The position numbers and the translations under genes were made by a program. A DNA stretch of 64,000 nt, taken from NCBI RefSeq assembly GCF_013608025.1, contig NZ_VDLV01000052.1, positions 597 through 64,596 on the forward strand. The letters are read 5' to 3'. The notes beneath the pieces were generated by a model, which ran no database searches, had not been told where the DNA came from, and saw only the letters and a list, made by a program, of their open reading frames with translations. Positions 34,357 to 43,598 of the stretch are shown piece after piece (position 1 is the stretch's first letter; every line of letters starts with the position of its first letter). The DNA is from Pseudomonas brassicacearum subsp. neoaurantiaca. Its GTDB lineage: Bacteria; Pseudomonadota; Gammaproteobacteria; Pseudomonadales; Pseudomonadaceae.

Positions 34357-34444
34357 CTGTGGGAGCGAGCTTGCTCGCGATGACGGTGTCAGCCTGCATC
34401 AAATTCGCTGATCCACCGCATCGCGAGCAAGCTCGCTCCCACAG
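34357..34444. repeat. REP pair, GTGGGAGCGAGC family
   Basis: Inverted pair between the convergent ends of rimK and envZ, about 40 unique bases between the arms. Confidence 0.9.
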
Positions 34445-34469
34445 GTTTTGCGCCTTTCGAGCGATTCCG

Positions 34470-35783
34470 CTACACCGCATCCCGAGGCAGCATCAGGCCC
34501 AACGGCAACCGGACCCGCGCTTCCAGTCCGCCACCGACGCGGTTGCGCAGCTCTACATTGCCGCCGTGCATCGCGGCGATGCGCTTGACGATTGCCAAGC
34601 CCAGCCCCGTCCCCTTTCCACCCCGGGCGCGATCACCCCGGGTGAAGGGGTTGAAGATGGCTTCCAGCTCCGAGGGATCGATCCCGGCGCCACGGTCCAT
34701 GACGCTCAGCACCACGTAAGGCGCGCTGGTGTCGCCGGAGACATAGGCCGCGACTTCGACGCCAGCGCCAGCATGGTTCAAGGCATTGCCGATCAGGTTG
34801 TTCAGCAAACGCTTCATCGACACCCGGCGCAACGGAAACGGCTGGATCGGCTCCAGGCGCAGCTGTACTTTTTCGTCGTTCTGGTTATAGGGCGCCACCA
34901 CTTCCCGCACCAACTCACTGAGGTCCACTTCCTCCACGGATTCATCACGACCGTCGCGAATGAACGCCAGGAACTGGTCAAGAATCGCGTCCATGTCTTC
35001 GATGTCGCGAACCATCTCGTCGGTCAGGTCGGTGTGCTCGCCCATCAGTTCCAGGGAAAGCCGCAACCGGGTCAGCGGCGTACGCAAGTCATGGGAAACG
35101 CCCGCAAGCATCAGTTCACGCTCGCGCCCGGCCTGTTCGACATCCTCGGCCATCTGGTTGAAGGCGCGGTAGACCTCGGTCATCTCGCTTGGGGTATCGC
35201 TGATGGGCAATCGTACGCTTCGACCCTGACCCAGTTGCCGGGCGGCGTACACCAGGCGCTTGAGCGGTTGGTTGAGCTGGCTGACGAAGATCCATGCCGA
35301 AGCCGTCGATAACAGGCCGATCGCCAGGAACCAGCCCAGCACGTTCCAGATTTTCTGGCCACGCAGTGGATGCGGGTACAGAGGCACCTTCAACCAACCG
35401 TCACCCAGGCTCGGGGCACGCACCCACAATGCCGGAGGCGAATGCATGCGCAGACGCACCTCGGTGTCGGCGCCCAGTTCGGCCTGCATCTGTCGTTGAT
35501 AGATTTCGCTGTACGGCCAGTGCTGCTCCCCTTCCGGCACGCCAGCACCAACGACCCGGATCAATGTTGCCGCCTCGGCAATCTTGGCTCGATTGGTTTC
35601 GTCAGCCGCCCAATAGGCACGCAAGGTCAAGGCCACGCCGTGACTGTATTGGCGGTCCACCAGCACATCCTCGTTCATCAGCAGGTAGACCAGCGTCAGC
35701 GCCTTGGAAAAAAGCACGACGATCAGCACCAGCCAGAGGGTGCGGGAGAAAAAACTCTGGGGGAACCAAACGGGGGTTTTCAT
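34470..35783 (-). CDS. envZ: EnvZ/AmgS-type sensor histidine kinase
   Basis: 437 residues. TM1 at about 15-37, a periplasmic region of about 110 residues, TM2 at about 148-168, HAMP, HisKA with H231 in LAGVSHDLRTPLTRL, and HATPase with NLIGNALNHAG, DRGAGI and GGKGTGLGLAI. Orthologous by order to P. aeruginosa AmgS (PA5199), which senses membrane-protein stress and gives aminoglycoside tolerance. It lies after ompR but a 114-base gap with a REP-like pair separates them, which may tune the ratio of kinase to regulator. Confidence 0.93.
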   Translation of the reverse strand: MKTPVWFPQSFFSRTLWLVLIVVLFSKALTLVYLLMNEDVLVDRQYSHGVALTLRAYWAADETNRAKIAEAATLIRVVGAGVPEGEQHWPYSEIYQRQMQAELGADTEVRLRMHSPPALWVRAPSLGDGWLKVPLYPHPLRGQKIWNVLGWFLAIGLLSTASAWIFVSQLNQPLKRLVYAARQLGQGRSVRLPISDTPSEMTEVYRAFNQMAEDVEQAGRERELMLAGVSHDLRTPLTRLRLSLELMGEHTDLTDEMVRDIEDMDAILDQFLAFIRDGRDESVEEVDLSELVREVVAPYNQNDEKVQLRLEPIQPFPLRRVSMKRLLNNLIGNALNHAGAGVEVAAYVSGDTSAPYVVLSVMDRGAGIDPSELEAIFNPFTRGDRARGGKGTGLGLAIVKRIAAMHGGNVELRNRVGGGLEARVRLPLGLMLPRDAV

Positions 35784-35801
35784 GAATAACCGCTACACAC
35801 T

Positions 35802-35889
35802 TGCAGGAGCGAGCGATGCTCGCACAATGACGGACCGCGAGTCGCCTGGAAGAAGACATTTCAACCAGCCAGGCTACCCGCTCCTACAA
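35802..35889. repeat. Degenerate REP-like pair between ompR and envZ
   Basis: TTGCAGGAGCGAGCGATGCT at the left resembles the GTGGGAGCGAGC family. The right arm is only CCCGCTCCTACAAA. It sits inside the ompR-envZ operon. Confidence 0.5.
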
Positions 35890-35897
35890 ATCGCCGA

Positions 35898-36638
35898 TCA
35901 CTTGCTGGCGGCGCCATCCGGCACGAACACATAACCGACGCCCCAGACCGTCTGGATATAACGCGGTTTGGATGGATCGGGCTCGATCATCCGGCGCAGG
36001 CGGGATATCTGCACGTCGATGGAACGCTCCAGCGCGTCCCACTCACGACCACGGGCCAGGTTCATCAGTTTGTCGCGGGTCAACGGCTGGCGGGCGTTCA
36101 TCACCAAAGCCTTGAGCACGGCGAACTCACCGGTGGTGAGCATATGGATCTCGTCGCCACGCTTGAGCTCGCGGGTGGCCAAGGACAGTTCATAGTCGCC
36201 GAAGGTCACGCTTTCGTCTTCGCTGCCCGGCGCGCCAGGCACCGGGGCCGACTGGCGACGCAAGACCGCCTTGACCCGGGCCATCAGCTCGTCGGGGTTG
36301 AACGGCTTGGCCAGGTAATCGTCGGCGCCCAGTTCCAGCCCCTTGATGCGGCTCAGCTCGTCGCCCTTGGCAGTGAGCATGATGATCGGGATCTGGTTGT
36401 TCGCGCCCCGCAGGCGACGGCAAGCGGTCAAGCCGTCCTCGCCAGGCAGCATCAGGTCGAGGACCACGAGGTTGAATACCTCACGGGCCAGCAGGCGATC
36501 CATTTGCTCGGTGTTCGGTACGGTACGGGCGCGGTAGCCCTTGCTGACGAAAAAACGCTCCAGCAGGCTGCTCAGCCCGGGATCGTCGTCAACAATCAGA
36601 ATTTTTTCGCCTTCAGCAGTTTGTGCAGTGCTGCTCAT
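35898..36638 (-). CDS. ompR: OmpR/AmgR-type response regulator
   Basis: 246 residues. Receiver with ILIVDDDPGLSSLLERFF, phospho-acceptor D61 (VVLDLMLPGEDG) and Lys in LAKPFNPDEL. C-terminal winged helix with LTTGEFAVLKALV and RLRRMIEPDPSKPRYIQTVW, the OmpR recognition helix region. AAAGGAG lies seven bases before ATG. Partner of the downstream envZ; in P. aeruginosa AmgR is the ortholog. Divergent from tex across a 358-base gap. Confidence 0.95.
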   Translation of the reverse strand: MSSTAQTAEGEKILIVDDDPGLSSLLERFFVSKGYRARTVPNTEQMDRLLAREVFNLVVLDLMLPGEDGLTACRRLRGANNQIPIIMLTAKGDELSRIKGLELGADDYLAKPFNPDELMARVKAVLRRQSAPVPGAPGSEDESVTFGDYELSLATRELKRGDEIHMLTTGEFAVLKALVMNARQPLTRDKLMNLARGREWDALERSIDVQISRLRRMIEPDPSKPRYIQTVWGVGYVFVPDGAASK

Positions 36639-36784
36639 AGGAAGCTCCTTTGATCTTGGCGCGCATTATGGCCTAGCTGCCGTTATACGCACCGTGTGCA
36701 TTGTTAGCAGATTTTTCCTCTATCTCCAGCAATCCACCCATCAAACCCTCGGTTCACGACACCCCCGAACAACGGAACGCTGGT

Positions 36785-36989
36785 TATAATGCGCGGCCTT
36801 TGTGCCAGGACCAGGCCGGATCTTTACACCGGCGCAGCACTTTTTTACCCCTGGCCAGGCAGCACTTTTTGAATTTCGCGGGTCAACAGGCAGCCTTTTG
36901 ACCCAGGCAGCGGCGCATGCCAGGCCGCTCTACCAGTCTCGCCGAGCCCGGCTTCTGCGGCGGCGAGCCTGATTTCACAATTTGTCAGG
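36785..36989 (+). promoter_or_regulatory. tex promoter candidate and structured leader
   Basis: The 358-base gap 36639-36996 holds a TATAAT at 36785 (no clear -35) and then about 200 bases of GC-rich, foldable leader. It has a CCTGGCCAGG palindrome at 36850, a GGGTCAA/TTGACCC dyad at 36880-36904, and a short CCTGA/TCAGG hairpin at 36968-36989 whose right arm covers part of the AGGTGG ribosome site. The phrase GCAGCACTTTTT occurs twice. This looks like a regulated 5' UTR but matches no riboswitch I know. Confidence 0.45.
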
Positions 36990-36996
36990 TGGTTTT

Positions 36997-39321
36997 ATGG
37001 ACAGCATCAACAGCCGCATCGCCGAGGAACTCGGCGTCCGCCCACAACAGGTCGAAGCGGCCGTCGCGCTACTCGATGAAGGCTCCACGGTCCCTTTCAT
37101 AGCCCGTTACCGGAAAGAAGTGACCGGCAGCCTCGATGACACCCAGTTGCGTCATCTGGAAGAGCGCCTGCGCTACCTGCGCGAACTCGACGAACGGCGC
37201 ATCAGCATCCTGGCGAGCATCCAGGAGCAAGGCAAGCTGACCCCGCAACTCGAACGCGACATCAAGCTGGCCGACACCAAGACCCGCCTCGAAGACTTGT
37301 ACCTGCCCTACAAGCAAAAACGCCGCACCAAGGGCCAGATCGCCTTGGAAGCCGGCCTCGGCGAGCTGGCCGATGGCCTATTCAATGATCCAACCCTGGC
37401 CCCGGAAACCGAGGCCGCACGCTTTGTCGATGCCGAAAAAGGCGTGGCGGACGTGAAGGCCGCGCTGGAAGGCGCCAAGTACATCCTCATGGAGCGCTTC
37501 GCCGAAGACGCCAACCTGTTGGAGAAACTGCGCAACTTCCTCAAGCAGGAAGCCATCCTCAGCGCCCGCGTCATCGCCGGCAAGGAAGAGGAAGGCGCCA
37601 AGTTCCGCGACTACTTCGAGCATGACGAACCGCTCAAGAGCATGCCGTCCCACCGTGCCCTGGCGATTTTTCGTGGCCGCAACGAAGGCATTCTCAGTTC
37701 AGCCCTGAAGGTCGGTGAAGAACTGCCCGGCACCATGCACCCGTGCGAAGGCATGATCGGCCAGCAATTCGGCATCCAGAACCAGAACCGCGCCGCCGAT
37801 AAATGGCTGGCCGAGGTGGTGCGCTGGACCTGGAAGGTCAAGCTCTACACCCACCTGGAAACCGACTTGCTCGGTGAGTTGCGAGACAACGCCGAGACCG
37901 AGGCGATCAACGTATTCGCCCACAACCTGCACGACCTGCTGTTGGCCGCACCGGCCGGCCCGCGCGCCACCCTGGGCCTCGACCCAGGCCTGCGCACCGG
38001 CTGCAAGGTGGCGGTGGTGGACTCGACCGGCAAACTGCTGGACCACGCCACGGTCTACCCGCACGTGCCGCACAACAAGTGGGACCAGACCATTGCCGTA
38101 CTCGCCGCCCTGTGCGCCAAGCATTCGGTGGACCTGATCGCCATCGGCAACGGCACCGCCAGCCGCGAGACCGACAAGCTGGCCGCCGAGCTGATCAAGA
38201 AATACCCGGCCATGAAAATGACCAAGGTCATGGTCTCCGAGGCCGGTGCTTCGGTTTATTCGGCGTCGGAACTGGCTTCCAAGGAATTCCCGGACCTGGA
38301 CGTGTCGATTCGCGGCGCGGTGTCGATCGCCCGTCGCCTGCAGGATCCGTTGGCGGAACTGGTGAAAATCGATCCGAAATCCATCGGCGTCGGCCAATAC
38401 CAGCACGACGTTTCCCAACTGAAACTCGCCCGTGGCCTGGACGCCGTGGTGGAGGATTGCGTGAACGCCGTGGGCGTGGACGTGAACACCGCTTCGGTGG
38501 CGCTGCTGGCGCGTATCTCCGGCCTGAACGCCACGCTGGCGCAGAACATCGTCACCCACCGTGACGAACATGGCGCGTTCAAGACCCGCGCCGCGTTGAA
38601 GAAAGTCCCGCGCCTGGGTGAAAAAACCTTCGAGCAGGCCGCCGGCTTCCTGCGCGTCATGAACGGCGACAACCCGCTCGACTCTTCCGCAGTCCACCCG
38701 GAAGCCTACCCGCTGGTGCAACGCATCGCCGCCCAGACCGACCGCGACATCCGCTCGCTGATCGGCGACGCCGCGTTCCTCAAGCGCCTGGACCCGAAGA
38801 AATTCACCGACGAAACCTTCGGCCTGCCTACCGTGACCGACATCCTGCAAGAGCTGGAGAAACCGGGACGCGACCCGCGTCCTGAGTTCAAGACCGCCGA
38901 ATTCCAGGAAGGCGTCGAAGACCTCAAGGACCTGCAACCGGGCATGATCCTCGAAGGCGTGGTGACCAACGTGACCAATTTCGGCGCGTTCGTCGACATC
39001 GGCGTGCACCAGGACGGTCTGGTCCACATCTCGGCGCTGTCGGAGAAGTTCATCAAGGACCCGCGCGAAGCCGTGAAGGCCGGTGACGTGGTGAAAGTGA
39101 AGGTCATGGAAGTCGATATCCCGCGCAAACGCGTTGGCCTGTCGATGCGCATGAGCGACACGCCGGGCGAGAAGGTCGACGGTGCCCGCGGTGCTCGCCC
39201 AGGCGCCGCGCCGCGCCAGTCGCAGAACACCGCGCCGCGCAAGGAAACCGCCACGGCGGCCCCGGCGAATAACGCCATGGCCTCGCTGTTCGCCAACGCC
39301 AAGCAATTGAAGAAACGCTGA
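36997..39321 (+). CDS. tex: Tex, RNA-binding transcription accessory protein
   Basis: 774 residues, standard Tex length. Order: N-terminal helical Tex domain (MDSINSRIAEELGVRPQQVE, FIARYRKEVTGSLDD), a YqgF/RuvC-like nuclease-fold domain (about 325-450: LGLDPGLRTGCKVAVVDSTG), helix-hairpin-helix region (VNTASVALLARISGLNATLA) and a C-terminal S1 domain (about 650-715: LEGVVTNVTNFGAFVDIG). Tex is a conserved nucleic-acid-binding factor for gene expression and virulence. ATG 36997 is the family start with AGGTGG ahead. Its stop overlaps the next start by one base. Confidence 0.97.
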   Translation: MDSINSRIAEELGVRPQQVEAAVALLDEGSTVPFIARYRKEVTGSLDDTQLRHLEERLRYLRELDERRISILASIQEQGKLTPQLERDIKLADTKTRLEDLYLPYKQKRRTKGQIALEAGLGELADGLFNDPTLAPETEAARFVDAEKGVADVKAALEGAKYILMERFAEDANLLEKLRNFLKQEAILSARVIAGKEEEGAKFRDYFEHDEPLKSMPSHRALAIFRGRNEGILSSALKVGEELPGTMHPCEGMIGQQFGIQNQNRAADKWLAEVVRWTWKVKLYTHLETDLLGELRDNAETEAINVFAHNLHDLLLAAPAGPRATLGLDPGLRTGCKVAVVDSTGKLLDHATVYPHVPHNKWDQTIAVLAALCAKHSVDLIAIGNGTASRETDKLAAELIKKYPAMKMTKVMVSEAGASVYSASELASKEFPDLDVSIRGAVSIARRLQDPLAELVKIDPKSIGVGQYQHDVSQLKLARGLDAVVEDCVNAVGVDVNTASVALLARISGLNATLAQNIVTHRDEHGAFKTRAALKKVPRLGEKTFEQAAGFLRVMNGDNPLDSSAVHPEAYPLVQRIAAQTDRDIRSLIGDAAFLKRLDPKKFTDETFGLPTVTDILQELEKPGRDPRPEFKTAEFQEGVEDLKDLQPGMILEGVVTNVTNFGAFVDIGVHQDGLVHISALSEKFIKDPREAVKAGDVVKVKVMEVDIPRKRVGLSMRMSDTPGEKVDGARGARPGAAPRQSQNTAPRKETATAAPANNAMASLFANAKQLKKR

Positions 39322-39704
39322 TGGACGCGCCGGCCGGGTTGGTGGAGAGCGCGTTCTTCAAGCTGCTCGGCTGCCGTCTGCACAGCCTTGGGGACGGGGT
39401 GGCACAAGTCGCCCTGGGCCTCGAACCCGAGTTGCGCAATCGCGGTGGCAAGCTGCACGGCGGCGCGCTGTTCAGCCTGGTGGACATCGCCATGGGCCTG
39501 GCTTGCTCCAGCGTCCATGGCTTCGACCAGCAGAGCGCGACCATCGAGTGCAAGATCAACTACATCCGCGCCGTGTCCGACGGCGAGGTGTTGTGCACCG
39601 CCCGGGTCATCCACCCGGGCCGGCGCACGCTGGTGGTCGAGGCCGATGTGATGCAGGGCGACAAGCTGGTCGCAAAAGCGCAAGGCACGTTCGCTGTCCT
39701 GTAG
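39321..39704 (+). CDS. PaaI-family hot-dog thioesterase
   Basis: 127 residues. The motif ELRNRGGKLHGGALFSLVDIAM (His-Gly-Gly followed by the Asp-containing helix) is the PaaI/YbdB hot-dog signature for acyl-CoA or aryl-CoA thioesterases. TGATG overlap with tex means it is translated by coupling. The same pair occurs in PAO1 (PA5201-PA5202). The substrate is not known; no metabolic gene is adjacent. Confidence 0.88.
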   Translation: MDAPAGLVESAFFKLLGCRLHSLGDGVAQVALGLEPELRNRGGKLHGGALFSLVDIAMGLACSSVHGFDQQSATIECKINYIRAVSDGEVLCTARVIHPGRRTLVVEADVMQGDKLVAKAQGTFAVL

Positions 39705-39761
39705 CTCCCTGTCATCGATTTAGGGTAATTTCGACGCCACGAATGCGGTGTCGGGCTTTCC

Positions 39762-39850
39762 TGTGGGAGCGAGCTTGCTCGCGATAGCGGTGGACCAGTC
39801 ACTATTAAGTTGACTGACATACCGCTATCGCGAGCAAGCTCGCTCCCACA
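39762..39850. repeat. REP pair, GTGGGAGCGAGC family
   Basis: Inverted pair in the 271-base gap between the thioesterase gene and gshA. The inner sides also pair (ATAGCGGT and ACCGCTAT), so the whole element can fold into one long hairpin. Confidence 0.9.
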
Positions 39851-39975
39851 AAGGGACGGCGGCGATCTTCTTCAGCCGTATGAAAACCAGGCGAAAACGC
39901 CAGTTTTAACTTCACCCTTGTAGACCGTCTTGCCCACCCCCATATTGGGGCGACTGACGCGTGAAGGAATTCAAC

Positions 39976-41559
39976 TTGAGCGACCTTTTAAACCGCCGCC
40001 TGGCCCTGCTCGGCGAGCGCGCCAACCTCTCCCTGCTCGAGCAGTGCCTGCACGGTATCGAGCGTGAATGCCTGCGCGTCACGGGCGACGGGCGCCTGGC
40101 GCAGACCCCGCACCCCGAGGCCCTGGGCTCGGCGCTGACCAACGAACAGATCACCACCGACTATTCCGAGTCGCTGCTGGAGTTCATCACCCCGGCCCTG
40201 GCCAACCCGGCTGATACCCTGCATAGCCTCGACAGGATCCACCGGTTCGTCTACAGCAAGCTCGGCGACGAATACCTGTGGAGCCCCTCGATGCCGTGTC
40301 CGTTGCCGGCCGAGGAAGAAATTCCGATCGCCTATTACGGCACCTCGAACATCGGTCGACTCAAGTACGTCTACCGCAAGGGTCTGGCGCTGCGCTATGG
40401 CAAGACCATGCAGTGCATCGCCGGGATCCACTACAACTTCTCCCTGCCGGAAAAGCTCTGGCCCCTGCTCCGTCAGGACGAGGCCATCGGCGCGAGCGAC
40501 CGGGACTTCCAGTCGTCGGCCTATATCGCCCTGATTCGTAACTTCCGTCGCTACAGCTGGCTGTTGATGTACCTGTTCGGTGCCTCGCCGGCCCTCGACG
40601 TCGGTTTCCTGCGTGGCCGACCGCATCAGTTGGAACACCTGGATCCGGAAACCTTGTACCTGCCCTACGCCACCAGCCTGCGCATGAGCGACCTGGGTTA
40701 CCAGAGCAACGCCCAGGCCGGCCTCACGCCTTGCTACAACGACCTGGCGAGTTACACCGACAGCCTGCGCAAAGCGGTGGCAACACCGTACGCGCCGTAC
40801 GTCAAAGTCGGCACGCACCAGAACGGCGAGTGGGTGCAGCTCAACACCAACATCCTGCAGATCGAAAACGAGTACTACTCCAACATCCGTCCCAAGCGCG
40901 TGACCTATACCGGGGAGCGGCCGATCCAGGCGCTCATGGCTCGCGGGATCCAGTACGTCGAAGTCCGCTGCCTGGACATCAACCCGTTCCTGCCGATGGG
41001 CATCGACCTCACCGAGTCGCGATTCCTCGATGCGTTCCTGCTGTATTGCGGCCTCAATGACAGCCCGCAGCTGGAAAACAACGAGTGCAGCAACGCCACC
41101 AGCAACTTCCTGACGGTGGTCAAGGAGGGTCGCAAGCCGGGCCTGCAATTGCAGCGCCAGGGCCAAGCGGTGGACATGCAGGCCTGGGCCTTGGAACTGC
41201 TGGAAAAAATCGCTCCGCTGGCCGCGCTGCTCGACCAGAGCCACGGTGGCGACGCCCACCGCCAGGCGCTGGACGCGCAACAGGCAAAAGTACGCGATCC
41301 GTCGCTGACGCCATCCGCCCAGGTGTTGGCCGCCATGGCCGAGCATCAGGAAAGCTTCGCCCAGTTCTCCCTGCGCCAGAGCAAGGCCCACGCCGAGTTC
41401 TTCCGCGCCGAGCCGCTGGCCACCGAAGAGCAAGCCACGTTCGAACAGACTGCTCGCCAATCCCTGGCCCAGCAAACCGAGCTGGAGCAAAACGAAGTCG
41501 GGGATTTCGACGTGTTCGTGGGTTCGTACCAGGCGAGCATCCTGGCGATCAGTAACTGA
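39976..41559 (+). CDS. gshA: Glutamate-cysteine ligase
   Basis: 527 residues, as in P. aeruginosa. It makes gamma-glutamylcysteine, the rate-limiting step of glutathione synthesis. The start is TTG 39976 (SDLLNRRLALLGERANLSLL), with AAGGA eight bases ahead; the GTG five codons earlier is less likely. Family motifs: CLHGIERECLRVT, TDYSESLLEFITP, GIHYNFSLPEKLW and YVEVRCLDINPFLPMGID. Single gene; a REP pair closes it. It fits the sulfur theme of this part of the window. Confidence 0.96.
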   Translation: MSDLLNRRLALLGERANLSLLEQCLHGIERECLRVTGDGRLAQTPHPEALGSALTNEQITTDYSESLLEFITPALANPADTLHSLDRIHRFVYSKLGDEYLWSPSMPCPLPAEEEIPIAYYGTSNIGRLKYVYRKGLALRYGKTMQCIAGIHYNFSLPEKLWPLLRQDEAIGASDRDFQSSAYIALIRNFRRYSWLLMYLFGASPALDVGFLRGRPHQLEHLDPETLYLPYATSLRMSDLGYQSNAQAGLTPCYNDLASYTDSLRKAVATPYAPYVKVGTHQNGEWVQLNTNILQIENEYYSNIRPKRVTYTGERPIQALMARGIQYVEVRCLDINPFLPMGIDLTESRFLDAFLLYCGLNDSPQLENNECSNATSNFLTVVKEGRKPGLQLQRQGQAVDMQAWALELLEKIAPLAALLDQSHGGDAHRQALDAQQAKVRDPSLTPSAQVLAAMAEHQESFAQFSLRQSKAHAEFFRAEPLATEEQATFEQTARQSLAQQTELEQNEVGDFDVFVGSYQASILAISN

Positions 41560-41583
41560 ATCGCCGCTGCCAAGAATACTTTT

Positions 41584-41674
41584 GTGGCGAGGGAGCTTGC
41601 TCCCGCTCGGCTGCGCAGCAGCCGTAAAGATGGGGCCTGCTGCGCAGTCCAGCGGGAGCAAGCTCCCTCGCCAC
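41584..41674. repeat. REP pair, GTGGCGAGGGAGC family
   Basis: Inverted pair starting 25 bases after the gshA stop. Confidence 0.9.
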
Positions 41675-41698
41675 AGGGGTTTCGTACCTTCTCGATAG

Positions 41699-41730
41699 AC
41701 TTTTTCGCAGATAAGCTAATTCGAAAAAGT
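41699..41730 (+). promoter_or_regulatory. Inverted repeat in the tauA promoter region
   Basis: ACTTTTTCG and CGAAAAAGT, perfect nine-base arms with a 14-base spacer, about 76 bases before the tauA start. It is followed by a very AT-rich stretch (TTATTTATTTCTTAATTC). tau genes are normally under CysB or Cbl control in sulfur limitation, so this is a candidate binding region. A hairpin with T-rich tail is the alternative. Confidence 0.45.
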
Positions 41731-41806
41731 TATTTATTTCTTAATTCTTAGATCATTTAGTCTCCTCCAACGCCGACTCTCCGGCGGCCTGTTGAGGAGC
41801 TTCATC

Positions 41807-42784
41807 ATGTCTTTGAGTTTCCCCCTTCGCCTTCTCGCGGCCGCCTCCCTGGCTGCGGCGAGTCTTTTTGCCCAGGCGGCCGACCTGACCGTCGCCTACC
41901 AGACCACCGTGGACCCGGCGAAAGTCGCCCAAGCCGACGGAGCCTATGAAAAAGCCACCCAGGCCAAGATCGCCTGGCGCAAGTTCGACAATGGCGCCGA
42001 CATCATCGCCGCCATCGCCTCGGGCGATGTGCAGATCGGTTACCTCGGTTCCAGCCCGCTGACCGCCGCCATCACCCGCAAGGTTCCGGTGGAAACGTTC
42101 CTCATCGCCACCCAGATCGGCGCCGCTGAAGCCTTGGTCGCCCGTGACGGCTCCGGCATCAAGACCCCACAAGACCTGATCGGCAAGAAGATCGCCGTGC
42201 CGTTTGTCTCCACCGGTCATTACAGCCTGCTCGCCGCGCTGAAGCACTGGAACATCGACCCGTCGAAAGTCACCGTGCTCAACCTCGCGCCACCGGCCAT
42301 TATCGCGGCGTGGAAACGCGGCGACATCGACGCCACCTACGTCTGGGACCCGGCCTTGGGCGTAGCCAAGGAAAACGGCAAGGTGCTGATCACTTCAGCA
42401 GAACTGGCCCAGTTCGGCGCACCGACCTTCGACGCGTGGATCGTGCGCAAGGATTTCGCCCAGCAGCATCCCGAGATCGTCACCGCTTTCGCCAAAGTCA
42501 CCCTGGACGCCTACGCCCAGTACCGCAAGGACCCGCAAGCCTGGCTCGCCGATGCGTCCAACATCGACAAACTGGTGAAGCTCTCCGGCGCCAAGGCCAG
42601 CGATATCCCGCTGCTGTTGCAAGGCAACGTATTCCCGCTGGCCGCAGACCAGGTGGTGAGCCTCGGCGCTCCAACCACCCAGGCGATCACCAATACCGCC
42701 GCGTTCCTCAAGGAGCAAGGCAAGGTCGAAGCCGTGCTGCCGGATTACGCGCCGTACGTCAGCGCCAAATACATCACTCGCTGA
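41807..42784 (+). CDS. tauA: Taurine ABC transporter, periplasmic binding protein
   Basis: 325 residues. Signal peptide MSLSFPLRLLAAASLAAASLFAQA, then the aliphatic-sulfonate-binding (SsuA/TauA) fold: LTVAYQTTVDPAKVAQADGA, DVQIGYLGSSPLTAAITR, IAVPFVSTGHYSLLAAL. TauA delivers taurine to TauBC under sulfate starvation. GAGGAG lies seven bases before ATG. First gene of tauABCD, 19 bases before tauB. Confidence 0.94.
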   Translation: MSLSFPLRLLAAASLAAASLFAQAADLTVAYQTTVDPAKVAQADGAYEKATQAKIAWRKFDNGADIIAAIASGDVQIGYLGSSPLTAAITRKVPVETFLIATQIGAAEALVARDGSGIKTPQDLIGKKIAVPFVSTGHYSLLAALKHWNIDPSKVTVLNLAPPAIIAAWKRGDIDATYVWDPALGVAKENGKVLITSAELAQFGAPTFDAWIVRKDFAQQHPEIVTAFAKVTLDAYAQYRKDPQAWLADASNIDKLVKLSGAKASDIPLLLQGNVFPLAADQVVSLGAPTTQAITNTAAFLKEQGKVEAVLPDYAPYVSAKYITR

Positions 42785-42803
42785 TAGAAAAGGAGACGCC
42801 GAG

Positions 42804-43598
42804 ATGGCCTTGCTACAGCTGGAGCGCATCAGCGCTCAGTACCCCGGCGCGACGAAACCGGTACTGGCGGATATTTCGTTGACCCTGGGCCCGCAGCAGT
42901 TGCTGGTCGCCCTCGGCCCATCCGGCAGCGGCAAGACGTCGCTGCTGAACCTGATTGCCGGGTTCGTCGAGCCCAGCGCCGGGCAGATCACCCTCGACGG
43001 CGTGCCGGTGTCAGGTCCCGGCGCCGAACGTGGCGTGGTGTTCCAGGACGATGCGCTGTTGCCCTGGCAGGACGTGCTGGCAAACGTCGGTTTCGGCCTG
43101 GAACTGGCCGGGGTCGCCAAGGAAAAACGCGAGGCCCGCGCCCGGGAAATGCTCGCCTTGGTGGACCTCGCCGGTTTCGAAAAGCGCCGTGTCTGGCAGC
43201 TGTCCGGCGGCCAGAAACAACGCGTCGGCCTGGCCCGCGCATTGGCGGCCGACCCTCGCGTGCTGTTGATGGACGAACCTTTCGGCGCCCTGGACGCCTT
43301 CACCCGCGAGCAGATGCAAGAGCTGCTGCTGCAAGTCTGGCAACGCACCGCCAAGCCGGTGTTCCTGATTACCCACGACATTGAAGAAGCCGTGTTCCTG
43401 GCCACCGATCTGATTCTGCTTGCGCCGGATCCCGGGCAGATCGTCGAGCGCCTGAGCCTGGATTTCGGCCGCCGCTACGGCGCTGGCGAATCGGCTCGAT
43501 CCATCAAGTCCGATCCACGCTTCATCGAGACCCGCGAGCACGTGCTTGCCAAGGTGTTTTCCCAACGCAGCGCCACTCGACAACAGGAGCGCGCATGA
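42804..43598 (+). CDS. tauB: Taurine ABC transporter ATP-binding protein
   Basis: 264 residues. Walker A GPSGSGKTSLLN, signature LSGGQKQRVGLARALAADPR, Walker B LLMDEPFGALD, switch His in LITHDIEEAV. It energises taurine import. AAGGAG ahead of ATG. It overlaps tauC by four bases. Confidence 0.94.
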   Translation: MALLQLERISAQYPGATKPVLADISLTLGPQQLLVALGPSGSGKTSLLNLIAGFVEPSAGQITLDGVPVSGPGAERGVVFQDDALLPWQDVLANVGFGLELAGVAKEKREARAREMLALVDLAGFEKRRVWQLSGGQKQRVGLARALAADPRVLLMDEPFGALDAFTREQMQELLLQVWQRTAKPVFLITHDIEEAVFLATDLILLAPDPGQIVERLSLDFGRRYGAGESARSIKSDPRFIETREHVLAKVFSQRSATRQQERA

